Shown piece after piece: positions 63,042-64,000 of a stretch of 64,000 bases of DNA. The translations under genes were made by a program, and so were the position numbers. The DNA is from Liolophura sinensis (taxonomy: Eukaryota > Mollusca > Polyplacophora > Chitonida > Chitonidae), in assembly GCF_032854445.1 (NCBI RefSeq), contig NC_088302.1:15743338-15807337 (forward strand), in the 5' to 3' direction. The notes under the pieces are model-generated. The model saw only the letters and a list, made by a program, of their open reading frames with translations. It did not search any database and was not told the DNA's origin. The first letter of the stretch is position 1, and the number at the start of each line of letters is the position of its first letter.

Positions 63042-63602
63042 CTACTGTTGCCTGTGATGTGAGGGTTGGTAGGCACCAGGGCTAGTGTTAGGGTAGGAAC
63101 CCGGCATAGATTTGGTTTGATGCTGCTGCTGGTGCTGTTGTTGTAGTTGTTCTCTGTGAGGCAGCTGACTCTGGCTGGCATTAGAACCTCTCTGTAGTAT
63201 CGTCAGCGGGGCATTACCACGGGTGCCTGATGAGGATTGTGAGATTACAGGTGTGACAAACCTGGGGCTAGCACCTGATGGCTCCACCCCAGCATGACGT
63301 CTCCCCTCAGGGCTAGTAAACACCTGGGAGCCGTGGATGGGGACAGAGGCTGGGGACTGAGGGTACTCACCAGGTTGGGAGCTGCGCTTGTGATCTCCAG
63401 ACTGTCCTGTCACGTGCCCAGGGGACTGAGGCTTCATACCTGAGAATGGATCCTGTTTAGTTGTACCTGGGATGCCTCTATGTCCCTGGTTAGGGCCATC
63501 TCCTGCCCCCAGATGTCTCCCTGGAGACTGGGAACTTTTAGCTGGCTGAGGTGTCGTATCCCACAATCTTATGAGGGTCTCACCAACATTAGGCTCCAAT
63601 TC
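63042..63602 (-). CDS. Last coding exon of an unrecognised Gln/Ser/Pro-rich protein (partial, continues off the right edge)
   Basis: Phase-0 exon on the minus strand with acceptor CTGTGCAG at 63603-63610; 186 codons then TAG at 63042-63044. It opens ELEPNVGETLIRLWDTTPQP, the only part that looks folded, and then becomes disordered. Pro/Ser/Gly-rich segments have repeated SPG, PQSP and SPE motifs, followed by a Gln/His stretch (LQQQHQQQHQ) and SYPNTSPGAYQPSHHRQQ. This is typical of the tail of a regulatory or scaffold protein, but I do not recognise the family and do not assign a function. The remaining exons lie beyond the window. Confidence 0.7.
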   Translation of the reverse strand, partial: ELEPNVGETLIRLWDTTPQPAKSSQSPGRHLGAGDGPNQGHRGIPGTTKQDPFSGMKPQSPGHVTGQSGDHKRSSQPGEYPQSPASVPIHGSQVFTSPEGRRHAGVEPSGASPRFVTPVISQSSSGTRGNAPLTILQRGSNASQSQLPHREQLQQQHQQQHQTKSMPGSYPNTSPGAYQPSHHRQQ

Positions 63603-63703
63603 CTGCACAGATACAACCACATATGAATGAATATATTGCCATGAATAATCAATATGCTGCTTAATATTTCATGTTGCTGGAATATTTTATTCAGCTTTTC
63701 TAT

Positions 63704-64000
63704 TTTATTTATTTGACTTGTGTTTTACTGAGTACTCCAAATTATTGTCATTTATTTGACTTGTGTTTTACCGAGTACTCCAAATTATTGTTATTTATTT
63801 GACTTGTGTTTTACTGAGTACTCCAAATTATTGTTATTTATTTGACTTGTGTTTACTGAGTACTCCAAATTATTGTTAAATGACTTGTGTTTCACAAAGT
63901 GCTCAAAATTCTTGTTACTTATTTGACTAGTGTTTTACCGAGTACTCGAAATTATTGTTATTTATTTGACTTGTGTTTTACTGAGTACTCAAAATTAGTG
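63704..64000. repeat. 43-bp tandem array derived from a SINE tail
   Basis: About seven units of TTTATTTGACTTGTGTTTTA + CYGAGTACTCCAAATTATTG. Starts of ATTTGAC fall at 63711, 63754, 63797 and 63840, a 43-base period, then slightly irregular. The unit resembles the family A tail (TTTATTTGATTGGTGTTTTA, CGCCGTACTCAAGAATATT). The array runs off the right edge, within the intron of the partial gene. Confidence 0.85.

Overview
The window is nuclear DNA of an animal, most likely a mollusc and probably bivalve-like. Genes are split by GT-AG introns, the DNA is AT-rich, short words such as TACATGTA recur, and one tRNA-derived SINE family is scattered throughout with target-site duplications. The species call is inference from style and repeats, not a database match. 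No bacterial, CRISPR, viral or LTR feature was seen.

Layout. (1) 973-17918, plus strand: a complete axonemal outer-arm dynein intermediate chain gene (DNAI1/IC78 family). I could place 22 exons, giving 777 codons including one exon that looks lineage-specific and possibly optional. An RFX-type X-box lies about 105 bases before its ATG. (2) 21945-23477, minus strand: a fukutin-related protein gene (FKRP) with an uninterrupted 510-codon reading frame. Its zinc-site cysteines and metal-binding DxDxD keep the human spacing. (3) 25768-33098, plus strand: a five-exon PMF1/NNF1 kinetochore gene (359 aa). Its amino-terminal half is eleven 16-residue repeats. Its introns carry two further tandem arrays, one of which repeats the exon 4/intron 4 boundary 26 more times. 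(4) 36733-49379, minus strand: a 12-exon receptor-type tyrosine phosphatase (1162 aa). It has a signal peptide, a long mucin-like ectodomain, a SEA-like membrane-proximal domain, one membrane helix and one phosphatase domain. The catalytic C(X)5R loop is intact, but the WPD aspartate is glutamine and the phosphotyrosine-loop aspartate is proline. (5) 63042-63602, minus strand: the last coding exon of a gene that continues past the right edge; I do not recognise it.

The rest is introns, UTRs and intergenic DNA. It holds many SINE copies, three or more MITE-like terminal-inverted-repeat families, a 1.29 kb non-autonomous DNA transposon, a long hairpin and several minisatellites. The genes do not form a pathway. 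They are ordinary neighbours: cilium motility, dystroglycan glycosylation, chromosome segregation and cell-surface signalling.

The most unusual observation is the 95-bp array in PMF1. Every unit carries a 33-base in-frame stretch identical or nearly so to the end of exon 4, a 5' splice donor (lost only in the last copy), a CTAAC branch-point-like word and an AG before the next copy. Together these look like a ready-made mini-exon/mini-intron cassette. Whether any are spliced can only be told from RNA.
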